From NCBI RefSeq assembly GCF_014083945.1, contig NZ_CP046444.1:372001-436000 (forward strand): a DNA stretch of 64,000 bases, in the 5' to 3' direction. How positions within the stretch are numbered: the stretch's first letter is position 1; each line of letters opens with the position of its first letter. Of the stretch, positions 56,935 to 64,000 are shown piece after piece. Made by a program: the position numbers and the translations under genes. Below the pieces are notes generated by a model. The model did no database searches, had not been told where the DNA came from, and was given only the letters and a program-made list of their open reading frames with translations. The stretch comes from Granulicella sp. 5B5. GTDB lineage: Bacteria > Acidobacteriota > Terriglobia > Terriglobales > Acidobacteriaceae.

Positions 56935-58527
56935 ATGAACTTCGACCACTCCATCCTGACGCTCATCCTGCTGACGCCGCTCGTGGGCGCAGCGGTGCTC
57001 GCCCTGCTGCCGGAGCGCGAGGGGCAAAATTTGCATGCAATCGGCGCACTCGCGATTACCTTGCTTACGTTTCTGCTGACCCTGCATCTGCCGTGGCACT
57101 ACAACTACTCAACCCCTGCCGGAAGCTTTCAGTTCGAGCAAAACTACAGATGGATCACCTCACCAGCCATTCGGTATCACCTTGGTGTAGACGGCCTTTC
57201 GATGTGGCTGATCGTGCTGGCTGGGTTTCTGGCGCCTGTAGGCGTGCTGGCCTCCTGGAAGACTATCCAGAGCCGCACAAAGCTGTTTTACGTGCTCTTC
57301 CTGTTGCAGCAGGTCGCGATGCTTGGCATCTTTGTGGCGCTTGACCTGTTTCTCTACTACGGCTTCTGGGAGATGTCGCTGGTCCCAATGACGCTGCTGA
57401 TTGCGACGTTCGGCCGAACTGAGAACCGCCGTCGCGCCGCCATCAAGTTCTTCATGTACATGTTCATCCCATCGGCTGTGCTGCTGGTCGCGATGGTCTG
57501 GCTCTATGCGAAGACGGGGACATTCGACCTACCGGTGCTCCATGCGATGGCACTGAACCACAGCATTGTGGCCAGCCCGAAGGCTTTGTTGTTCTGCTCG
57601 CTTGCGTTCCTGGTCGCGTTCGCCGTGAAGGTGCCGGTGTTCCCGCTGCATGGTTGGCTGCAGGAGGCGGTCTCTGAGGCTCCAACGGCTGCGGTGATGT
57701 TGCTCGCCGGCAAGCTTGGACTCTACTCGATCCTGCGGTTCAGCTTCGGCATCTTTCCCGAGCAGTCGCACGCGGTTGCTCCCTGGTTGATTGCCCTGGG
57801 TGCAATCGGCATTGTGTATGGATCGCTGATCGCCCTGATTAAGAGCGACCTCAAGAAACTTGCCTCGTTCTCGACGTTGGCTCACGTGTCCTTCGTTGTG
57901 CTGGGTATCTTTACGTTCACGGTCGCTGGTGTAGACGGCGGTGTGTTTCAGATTCTGAATGAGAGCTTAGTCGGCGCGGCGTTGTTTGTTCTGCTAGGCC
58001 TGCTGTATGAGCGTTACGGCAGCTATGAGATTCGCGACTACGGCGGGCTTGCATCGCGGCATCCGTGGATGGTGACGATGTTCGTCATCACGACACTCGC
58101 CGCTGTTGGGCTGCCGATGCTGAACGGATTCGTAGGCGAGTTTTTGATCCTCTCCGGCACGATGCAATCTGTGATCAGCCACCATGTTCTCTGGACCGTG
58201 GTGGGAACGACCGGGGTGATCTTCAGCGCCAGCTATATGCTCTGGATGATCCAGCGCGTTTTCTACGGCAGCATCGGTCACCGGCCCAGCGAGGTTCATG
58301 GATGGGACCTGACGGCGCGTGAGCATGTTGAGCTTTGGCCGTTCGCAGTGCTGTTCCTTGTTATGGGCGTTGCATCTCCTCTTTGGATGAAGGCCATCGA
58401 CGGTTTTGGAGCACCCACGGCGGGCCAGACGCAGGAGCAGACCTTGAACCTCAATACATTGATGGATGCCGTTCATAACGGCAAGGCAACCATCACAAGT
58501 GTCATAGTCACGAAGGAGGTCCGCTAA
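56935..58527 (+). CDS. nuoM: NADH-quinone oxidoreductase subunit M
   Basis: The 530-residue antiporter-like subunit contains DLFLYYGFWEMSLVPMTLLI, FPLHGWLQEAVSEAPTAAVM and LIKSDLKKLASFSTLAHVSF, the NuoM pattern. Its stop codon shares one base with the nuoN start. Confidence 0.96.
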   Translation: MNFDHSILTLILLTPLVGAAVLALLPEREGQNLHAIGALAITLLTFLLTLHLPWHYNYSTPAGSFQFEQNYRWITSPAIRYHLGVDGLSMWLIVLAGFLAPVGVLASWKTIQSRTKLFYVLFLLQQVAMLGIFVALDLFLYYGFWEMSLVPMTLLIATFGRTENRRRAAIKFFMYMFIPSAVLLVAMVWLYAKTGTFDLPVLHAMALNHSIVASPKALLFCSLAFLVAFAVKVPVFPLHGWLQEAVSEAPTAAVMLLAGKLGLYSILRFSFGIFPEQSHAVAPWLIALGAIGIVYGSLIALIKSDLKKLASFSTLAHVSFVVLGIFTFTVAGVDGGVFQILNESLVGAALFVLLGLLYERYGSYEIRDYGGLASRHPWMVTMFVITTLAAVGLPMLNGFVGEFLILSGTMQSVISHHVLWTVVGTTGVIFSASYMLWMIQRVFYGSIGHRPSEVHGWDLTAREHVELWPFAVLFLVMGVASPLWMKAIDGFGAPTAGQTQEQTLNLNTLMDAVHNGKATITSVIVTKEVR

Positions 58528-60017
58528 TGTCTACCAACCTCCTTACGCTGCTTCCTGAACTCATCATGACCGTGACGGGTGTGCTCGTCATGCTGATTGA
58601 GCCGCTGATACCTGTTGGACAGTCGCGCAAGCCGTTGGGGTGGCTCGCTGCTTTGGGTACGCTGGCGGCTGGGCTGGCTGCGTTTTATCAGCTGCAGGTT
58701 GTCAATGCGCATGGCGTACAGACGGGCTTCTATGGGTCGATCCAGGTGGATGCGTTCTCCGTGTTCTTCCACCTTCTGATCGCAAGCATCGTGCTGGCAA
58801 CGCTGCTTGGATCGCTGGACTACTTCGAATCGCCAATCACACATGCCGGAGAGTACTTTGCGCTAGTGCTCTTCGGGGCGACTGGCATGATGTTCATGAC
58901 CAGCTCCGTTGAGCTGCTGATGGTGTTCATTGGGCTCGAGATTTCGTCGATCTCCACGTACATCCTGGCGGGCTTCCGCAAGGGCCGCGCGACGGCCTCC
59001 GAGTCCTCCATCAAGTACTTTCTTACTGGCAGCTTTGCGACGGCGTTCTTTTTGTACGGGATCGCCCTTTGCTATGGGGCGACAGGCTCTACCGGTATCG
59101 CGGCTATCGCGGCGGGGCTCCCTACTGCTACGGCGAAGATGCCGCTCATGACCTTTCTGGCGGTCGCCATGGTGCTGATCGGGCTTGGCTTCAAGGTGTC
59201 GGCGGCGCCGTTTCATGTCTGGACGCCGGATGTGTACCAGGGGGCTCCGGCTCCCGTAGTTGGCTTGATGTCCACGGCACCGAAGGCTGCGGCGTTTGCG
59301 GTGTTGCTACGGTTCCTGTTCAACGGTGCGCCTGTGCTTCGCGACCACTGGATACTGCTGATTGAGATCCTTGCCGTGCTTTCCATGTGCATCGGCAACC
59401 TGGGTGCGCTTCGCCAGCACGATGTGAAGCGGCTACTCGCTTACTCCTCCATTGCTCATGCCGGCTACCTGTTGGTGGCCTTTACCGGTACGCATGAGAA
59501 CGCGGTATCCGGAGCCATGTTCTATATCGCAGCCTATGCCGCGATGAACGTCGGCGCGTTCCTGGTGCTGACGCAGCTCTCGGGGTTCTCCGAGCGGGTG
59601 CGCTCTCTGGAGGACTTTACGGGGATCGCGCTGAAGCGTCCCGGGCTCTCCGCCCTGTTGGGCTTCTTCCTCCTTTCGCTGATCGGGATTCCCTTCACTG
59701 GCGGGTTCTTTGGCAAGTTCTATGTTTTTGCCGGAGCCGTACATAACGGGCATGTCTGGCTGGCGATCATTGGCCTGCTGAACTCGGGCGTGGCCTGCTT
59801 CTACTACCTGCGGCTGCTGGCTGCGATGTACTCGCGGCCGCTGACCGACAGCGTGAGCTATGTGCCGGTGCGGAAGGTTACCGTCCCTGCGGCTGTGGCC
59901 CTGGCGGCGACTGCGCTGGCGACGCTTGGGCTGGGAATCTTGCCCAACAAGCTGGTGCATCTGGTGGAGCGGGCGGCGCCAGTGACGGCCGCCGTCACGA
60001 TCCAGAGCGGGCAGTAA
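58527..60017 (+). CDS. nuoN: NADH-quinone oxidoreductase subunit N
   Basis: This 496-residue subunit is the last gene of the operon. It shows ELLMVFIGLEISSISTYILA, FHVWTPDVYQGAPAPVVGLM and LRQHDVKRLLAYSSIAHAGY. It overlaps nuoM by one base. No classical terminator follows directly; the next elements are repeats. Confidence 0.96.
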   Translation: MSTNLLTLLPELIMTVTGVLVMLIEPLIPVGQSRKPLGWLAALGTLAAGLAAFYQLQVVNAHGVQTGFYGSIQVDAFSVFFHLLIASIVLATLLGSLDYFESPITHAGEYFALVLFGATGMMFMTSSVELLMVFIGLEISSISTYILAGFRKGRATASESSIKYFLTGSFATAFFLYGIALCYGATGSTGIAAIAAGLPTATAKMPLMTFLAVAMVLIGLGFKVSAAPFHVWTPDVYQGAPAPVVGLMSTAPKAAAFAVLLRFLFNGAPVLRDHWILLIEILAVLSMCIGNLGALRQHDVKRLLAYSSIAHAGYLLVAFTGTHENAVSGAMFYIAAYAAMNVGAFLVLTQLSGFSERVRSLEDFTGIALKRPGLSALLGFFLLSLIGIPFTGGFFGKFYVFAGAVHNGHVWLAIIGLLNSGVACFYYLRLLAAMYSRPLTDSVSYVPVRKVTVPAAVALAATALATLGLGILPNKLVHLVERAAPVTAAVTIQSGQ

Positions 60018-60037
60018 CGGGCTTACTTTCTTCGCTC

Positions 60038-60090
60038 CACCCCTCCCCCGTTTTGGGGCTATGATCCGCAGCGGATTGGGGTTAGCCTTG
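60038..60090. repeat. Short REP-like element, copy D
   Basis: CACCCCTCCCCCGTTTTGGG, then ATGATCCGCAGCGGATTGGG and GTTAGCC. It is the inverse of the copy at 6981-7032 and shares both ends with the long copies. A separate perfect hairpin follows at 60096-60117 (ACCTTCGT with ACGAAGGT). The gap 60018-60481 shows no gene; besides these and the repeat and terminator listed separately, nothing else is seen in it. Confidence 0.75.
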
Positions 60091-60312
60091 TATGCACCTT
60101 CGTGTAGTTACGAAGGTCGCGGGCTTCTTCTCTTCTCAAAACAGCGTTGTAAGAAGGTTCTGAACCCTGCTCATACCCACGGGGTAGCCCGGCGATGGCC
60201 GCGCTGACTTGGGGTGCTTCTATTGTATGGTGTCTGTCAAGAGCAGGCGGCATTGATGGGGTGACATACGGGATGGATATGCTCGCGCCTTTGGCTCTCG
60301 CTACGACAAATA

Positions 60313-60373
60313 CAGGGGTTTCTCCGCTCCGCATCGCGATAAAGCCGCGATGCTCCGGTCGAAATGACGATCT
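60313..60373. repeat. GGTCGA-type intergenic repeat, copy 3
   Basis: This is the fullest copy: CAGGGGTTTCTCCGCTCC, then GCATCGCG-ATAAAGC-CGCGATGC as an eight-base-pair hairpin, then TCCGGTCGAAATGACGA. Related copies lie at 43590 and 45460. Confidence 0.75.
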
Positions 60374-60422
60374 CTTGAGCAGAAGGGCGTTTAGTGCCGT
60401 TTCTGGCTGGCCGACTACCGAT

Positions 60423-60467
60423 GCCAGCAAAAAGGCCCCCGCCGAAGCGGAGGCCTTTTATGCTGGC
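60423..60467 (-). terminator. Long terminator hairpin downstream of atpE
   Basis: GCCAGCA with TGCTGGC and AAAAGGCC with GGCCTTTT form a nearly continuous stem of about 15 pairs. On the minus strand it begins 15 bases after the atpE stop codon, so it should end the atp transcript. Confidence 0.85.
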
Positions 60468-60481
60468 TTTGAACCGGAGTC

Positions 60482-60787
60482 CTAGGCGTGCACCTTGAGG
60501 AAGATGATGACGAAGGTGAACAGGGCGAGGGACTCGATGAAGGCGAGGCCGAGGATGAGGAAGATGAAGATGCCAGGGCGTGCACCCGGGTTGCGGGCGA
60601 GGGCCTCAGTGGCAGAGGCGGTTGCCTTGCCCTGACCGATGCCGCACAGGCCGGCCGCGAGGGCCATGCCCAGACCGGCAGCGAGCGGAACCCACTGAGC
60701 AGCCGAACCGGCCGCTTCCTGACCAAAAGCCGGCACCGAGATGAGCAGTGCGGCCAACGCCATAAAGAGATACTGCAGCTTACGCAT
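60482..60787 (-). CDS. atpE: ATP synthase Fo subunit c
   Basis: The 101-residue rotor subunit has two helices and the polar loop SATEALARNPGARPG. The ion-binding carboxylate is Glu85 in GLAFIESLALF; Gln52 on helix one and Ser86 are also present, and the position five after Glu is Phe90. An extra N-terminal hydrophobic segment (LFMALAALLISVPAFG) looks like a cleavable signal. The ATG at 60787 is chosen: the frame stays open to 61168 but that part overlaps atpB and lacks family sequence. Confidence 0.93.
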   Translation of the reverse strand: MRKLQYLFMALAALLISVPAFGQEAAGSAAQWVPLAAGLGMALAAGLCGIGQGKATASATEALARNPGARPGIFIFLILGLAFIESLALFTFVIIFLKVHA

Positions 60788-60918
60788 AGTGTTACTCCAT
60801 GCCCCCGTAGATCTCGCCTTCAGTGGGTGGTTGAGGCTCACCGTGCTGGCCCCCTCACGCTGAGAGGCGGTAGTACGCACCTTGAAGAGGGGGCGCCCCT
60901 TCAAGGGAATGTCAAAGT

Positions 60919-61653
60919 CTAATGGTCGTGCGCCACGGCCAGCGACAGGTAGATCGCCGCGAGCAGGAAGAACACGTAAGCCTGAACGATGGCCACGCCA
61001 AGGTGCAGACCGAGGAAGAGCAGCGGGATGCCGACCGGCACCAGCGAGAAGAACGCCAGGGTAAGAAGGTCGCCCGCAAACATGTTGGCGTAGAGCCGCA
61101 CGGTGAGCGAGAGAACACGCGCGCAGTGCGAGATGATCTCGATGGGCAGCATCAGCGGATAGAGCCACCAGACGGGGCCAAGGAACTGCTTGATGTACGC
61201 GAAGCCGTTGGCGCGGATGCCGTGGTAGTGGTAGTACACGAAGGTGACGACCGCGCAGCCGAGCGGCACCGTGACATAGGCCGTCGGCGACTCCAGCCAG
61301 GGCGAGGCGAGGCCAAGGAGATTGCAGACCAGGATGAAGAGGCCGAGCACCGTGAGGTAGCCGGTGAACTTCTCCGAACCGTGGCCGATGATCTGCTCAC
61401 CTTGGTCGGTGACGAACTCGTGTGTCATCTCGGCGAGGTGCTGCACCGGGCCGGGCTCTTCGACGGAGAGCGTGAGGCGCACCCAGACGAAGTAGATGAC
61501 GAGCATCAGGAAGACGAGAAACTCCATCGAAACAGCGTTCGTGATGGGAGCTGCCGGGTGGGTCGCCGGGGCGTGCACCGCTACCAGCAGCTTGTCGACT
61601 GCGGGCGCGAAGAGGTGGTTCAAAATCCTGGTAAAGAAGAGCTGCTTGGGCAT
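60919..61653 (-). CDS. atpB: ATP synthase Fo subunit a
   Basis: The 244-residue stator subunit forms the ion half-channels beside the c-ring. The essential Arg is visible in LSLTVRLYANMFAGDLL, and the following helix holds GVAIVQAYVFFLLAAIYLSL. It lies 131 bases upstream of atpE. The b, delta and F1 genes are not in the window. Confidence 0.95.
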   Translation of the reverse strand: MPKQLFFTRILNHLFAPAVDKLLVAVHAPATHPAAPITNAVSMEFLVFLMLVIYFVWVRLTLSVEEPGPVQHLAEMTHEFVTDQGEQIIGHGSEKFTGYLTVLGLFILVCNLLGLASPWLESPTAYVTVPLGCAVVTFVYYHYHGIRANGFAYIKQFLGPVWWLYPLMLPIEIISHCARVLSLTVRLYANMFAGDLLTLAFFSLVPVGIPLLFLGLHLGVAIVQAYVFFLLAAIYLSLAVAHDH

Positions 61654-61698
61654 ATAGAAAGATCAGTCAAAAGGCTTTCTGGCTGTCGGGAAGACCCG

Positions 61699-62148
61699 CT
61701 ACACCGTCCATGCCTTCACCAGCCGGAGAGCCTCGACGGTAAGGGCAAAGATGCCCAGCGCGAGGCCTGCTGCGAGCGCATATACAGAGCCATCCAGTGT
61801 CTTAAGACTAACATAGAGGGCCAGAATCGTTAGGCCCAGCCTGAGGAAGAAACCGATAAGCACGCGGCCCATGGGGCGGGCCTGGCCCTCGGCGACGTCC
61901 ATGCGTTCGATCACCGCACTCATCAGGCGGAGCCACTCCCAGAGGCCGGAGGCGGAGATGGCTGAACCAACGAGCAACAGAGCCGCGGAGCGCCAGCCGA
62001 GCTTCCACCAGACGACCGGCAGGGCGATGGCGGTGATAATGCCGGTGAGCCGCAGGGCGCGGAGGATGGCGCGCTTGAAGTCGTCATCGGTGAAGCCGGC
62101 GAGCATGCCCTGCCCTGAGCTTGGGTCAGGACCTTGATCGGGGCTCAT
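61699..62148 (-). CDS. atpI: AtpI-like ATP synthase assembly protein
   Basis: This 149-residue protein has four hydrophobic helices (LTGIITAIALPVVWWKLGW, ALLLVGSAISASGLWEW, VLIGFFLRLGLTILALY, VYALAAGLALGIFALTV) in the AtpI plan. It starts inside the end of the upstream gene (ATGA overlap) and precedes atpB. AtpI helps c-ring assembly in some bacteria. Confidence 0.8.
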   Translation of the reverse strand: MSPDQGPDPSSGQGMLAGFTDDDFKRAILRALRLTGIITAIALPVVWWKLGWRSAALLLVGSAISASGLWEWLRLMSAVIERMDVAEGQARPMGRVLIGFFLRLGLTILALYVSLKTLDGSVYALAAGLALGIFALTVEALRLVKAWTV

Positions 62149-62399
62149 TGGCCGCTCCGTTTCAGGTACTTGCTGGAGACGCGGAAGATCTGGATGAAGC
62201 CGCCGAGCGCGCCGAGCAGGATGCCGGTGATGCCCATCCAACTGGTGCCGAAGTGCTTGTCGAGCCCGGCGCCGGCGAGCCAGCCGATGACGCAGCCGGC
62301 GGGGAGCGCGAGGGCGAGCTGGACCATGGACTCGGCGGTGACGAGGTCCTTGAGCGAGCCTTTTGAGTTGGGGCCGGGCGTGTTGTTGTCGTCAGCCAT
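62145..62399 (-). CDS. AtpZ/AtpI-family small membrane protein
   Basis: The 84-residue product has two helices (MVQLALALPAGCVIGWLAGA and GITGILLGALGGFIQIFR) with LDKHFGTSW between them, the AtpZ signature. AtpZ and AtpI can form a cation channel or assist assembly. It is the first gene of the atp run and diverges from lysS. Confidence 0.83.
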   Translation of the reverse strand: MADDNNTPGPNSKGSLKDLVTAESMVQLALALPAGCVIGWLAGAGLDKHFGTSWMGITGILLGALGGFIQIFRVSSKYLKRSGQ

Positions 62400-62489
62400 C
62401 GTTGTACAAGCTATCACCGCAGGCGGCTTTGGCACCAATCGAGAAAGCTATACTGAGATGTCAAGATTCCTACACAAGCGAGATGTACT

Positions 62490-64000
62490 TTGTCCCAGTT
62501 CCAGAGCCAGTTTGAAGAGAAGCTGTACCGCGAGCGGCAGGAGAAGCTGAACCGCATCGCCGAGATTGTGCGCGAGCAAAACCCTGCCATCTCCGAGATT
62601 GCCGCGAAGTATCCGAACAGCTTTCCGGTGAAGCATACGATTGCGGAGGTGCTGCCGTCGGGGCTGGATGAGCAGGGCGAGCTGAAGTCGGCTGAGACGC
62701 TGGAGGCGGCGGCGATCCATACGGCGATTGCGGGGCGCGTGATGGCGCACCGGCTGCAGGGCAAGGCCGGGTTTGCGACTCTGCAGCAGGGCGGCGCGCG
62801 GTTGCAGATCTACGTTCGCAAAGACGATGTGGGCGAGCCTACATTCGAGCTGTACAAGTTGCTGGACCTGGGCGACCACGTGGGTGTGACGGGCGTGCTG
62901 ATGCGGACTCGGACGGGTGAGCTGACGCTGAAAGTACAGACGCTGACCGTGCTGACGAAGGCGATGCTCGCGCTGCCGGACAAGTTTTCCGGGCTGGAGG
63001 ATACGGAGACGCGGTATCGGCAGCGCTCGCTGGATTTGATTGTGAACACAGATGTTCGCGAGACGTTTGTGAAGCGCGCGGCGGTGCTGCGCGCGCTGCG
63101 AACGTTCTTTGACTCGCGTGGGTATCTGGAGGTCGAGACGCCGATGCTGCATGTGGTGGCCGGTGGCGCGGCGGCGCGGCCGTTCAAGACGCACCACAAT
63201 GCGCTGGATATTCCGCTGTCGCTGCGGATTGCGCCAGAGCTTTATCTGAAGCGGCTGGTGGTTGGCGGGCTGGATCGTGTGTATGAGATCAATCGCAACT
63301 TCCGCAATGAGGGTGTGAGCACGCAGCATAATCCTGAGTTCACGATGCTGGAGTTCTATCAGGCTTATGCGAACTATCACGACCTGATGGATCTGACGGA
63401 AGAGCTGGTGAAGTTCGTTGCGATGGAAGTGAATGGGACGACGAAAGCGACGTTCAATGATGTCGAGATTGATCTTGGGAATTGGACGAAGCTCTCAATG
63501 AGAGAGGCTATAAATAAGTTCATGCATCCAGAAGCATCTTTGCAGCCTTTTACGGATCAGGAATTCAGCGATCGTGAATTGCTCGCGGAGAAGTTACATG
63601 TTGGAAGTAGAAACCTCGGAAAATATTTAGATGGACCGCCCAAAGATGCAGATTGGACTGTTGAGGCAAAGCCGCTAAGCCCTGAACAAATTGAGCGCGA
63701 AATTCTGGCCAACAGTGTGTTCTTCTTCGATGTGATTGCGAAGAAACTCGCTGCCGGTGAAAGCTTGGGTAAGCAAATTGCTGAACTTTTCGAATACCTC
63801 GCCGAACCCCACCTCGTCCAGCCGACGATCATCTATGACTTCCCTCTTGCGGTTTCGCCGCTGTCGAAGGTGAAGGCGGATGAGCCGGAGTGGGTGGAGC
63901 GGTTTGAGTTCTACATCGGCGGGTTCGAGGTGGGGAATGCGTTCAGTGAGTTGAACGATCCGGAGGACCAGCGGAACCGGTTCCTCGAACAGCTGAAGGA
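62490..64000 (+). CDS. lysS: Class II lysyl-tRNA synthetase (partial, with internal insertion)
   Basis: The enzyme charges tRNA-Lys. About 503 residues are visible and the frame runs off the right edge. It has an OB-fold anticodon domain, then class II motif 1 around FFDSRGYLEVETPMLHVVAG and motif 2 in NRNFRNEGVSTQHNPEFTML, and later FEVGNAFSELNDPEDQ. A TTG at 62490 fits the family N-terminus; no in-frame ATG precedes it. Between MREAI and LGKQIAELFEYL there are about 55 residues more than in E. coli LysS, encoded by A/T-richer DNA (63601-63660 holds 26 G or C of 60). Confidence 0.95.
   Translation, partial: MSQFQSQFEEKLYRERQEKLNRIAEIVREQNPAISEIAAKYPNSFPVKHTIAEVLPSGLDEQGELKSAETLEAAAIHTAIAGRVMAHRLQGKAGFATLQQGGARLQIYVRKDDVGEPTFELYKLLDLGDHVGVTGVLMRTRTGELTLKVQTLTVLTKAMLALPDKFSGLEDTETRYRQRSLDLIVNTDVRETFVKRAAVLRALRTFFDSRGYLEVETPMLHVVAGGAAARPFKTHHNALDIPLSLRIAPELYLKRLVVGGLDRVYEINRNFRNEGVSTQHNPEFTMLEFYQAYANYHDLMDLTEELVKFVAMEVNGTTKATFNDVEIDLGNWTKLSMREAINKFMHPEASLQPFTDQEFSDRELLAEKLHVGSRNLGKYLDGPPKDADWTVEAKPLSPEQIEREILANSVFFFDVIAKKLAAGESLGKQIAELFEYLAEPHLVQPTIIYDFPLAVSPLSKVKADEPEWVERFEFYIGGFEVGNAFSELNDPEDQRNRFLEQLK

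Noticed and set aside
60788-61168. N-terminal extension of atpE
   Set aside because: It overlaps atpB in another frame and has no resemblance to subunit c.

Overview
The window reads as a chromosomal segment of an Acidobacteriota, most likely family Acidobacteriaceae (Granulicella/Edaphobacter/Terriglobus type). This is inferred from gene content: a CarboxypepD_reg/TonB-type receptor behind a small Cys/His peptide gene, a GWxTD-domain protein, two tandem acidobacterial-style VWA proteins, and a split atpZ-atpI-atpB-atpE cluster. Most of the sequence is GC-rich (40 of 60 bases in a hand-counted line at 11701), coding is dense, and genes are often coupled by short overlaps. I saw no tRNA, rRNA, CRISPR array, insertion sequence or prophage.

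Layout. 1-3906 (minus): purF-purL of purine synthesis, of the type known from gammaproteobacteria and visibly lower in GC; purL runs off the left edge. 4068-6830 (plus): a secreted Cys/His-rich protein and a TonB-dependent receptor. 7090-10868 (minus): an outer-membrane-type CarboxypepD_reg protein and a GWxTD protein. 11138-16534 (plus): a MacA-like adaptor, an ABC ATPase without a permease, and a 1002-residue secreted protein. 16521-23379 (minus): pepP-accB-accC-thiE and two APC amino acid permeases in one probable operon. 23459-27693: a Tat-exported phosphoesterase, an HTH protein, an MBL hydrolase and an acyl-CoA synthetase. 27826-28094: a MarR-type N-terminal remnant behind an intact-looking operator. 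28106-30251 (minus): two VWA proteins. 30520-32859: a K+-independent-type proton pyrophosphatase. 32962-33511: parD and a frameshifted parE. 33587-35011: a BNR-repeat protein paired with a MoaD/ThiS-like protein. 35008-44264: mixed housekeeping and envelope genes, including thiG, an FrmR/RcnR-type sensor with its operator, a carbohydrate porin, a PepSY protein, a VOC protein and a Gly/His-rich secreted protein.

44503-45438 is a prepilin peptidase. 45604-60017 is a 14-kb respiratory complex I operon, nuoA-C-D-(two small ORFs)-E-F-G-H-J-(37-codon ORF)-K-L-M-N, with nuoB and nuoI missing from their usual places. 60482-62399 (minus) encodes ATP synthase Fo subunits c and a plus AtpI/AtpZ, and lysS runs off the right edge. 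The proton pyrophosphatase, complex I and Fo genes together make this a region rich in energy-coupling membrane machines.

Two families of short intergenic repeats are scattered through the window. Four copies of a REP-like element (two long with an inner 15-bp palindrome, two short) lie at 6981, 36477, 41186 and 60038. Three copies of a second element ending in CTCCGGTCGARATGAC lie at 43590, 45460 and 60313. No REP-associated transposase gene is present here.
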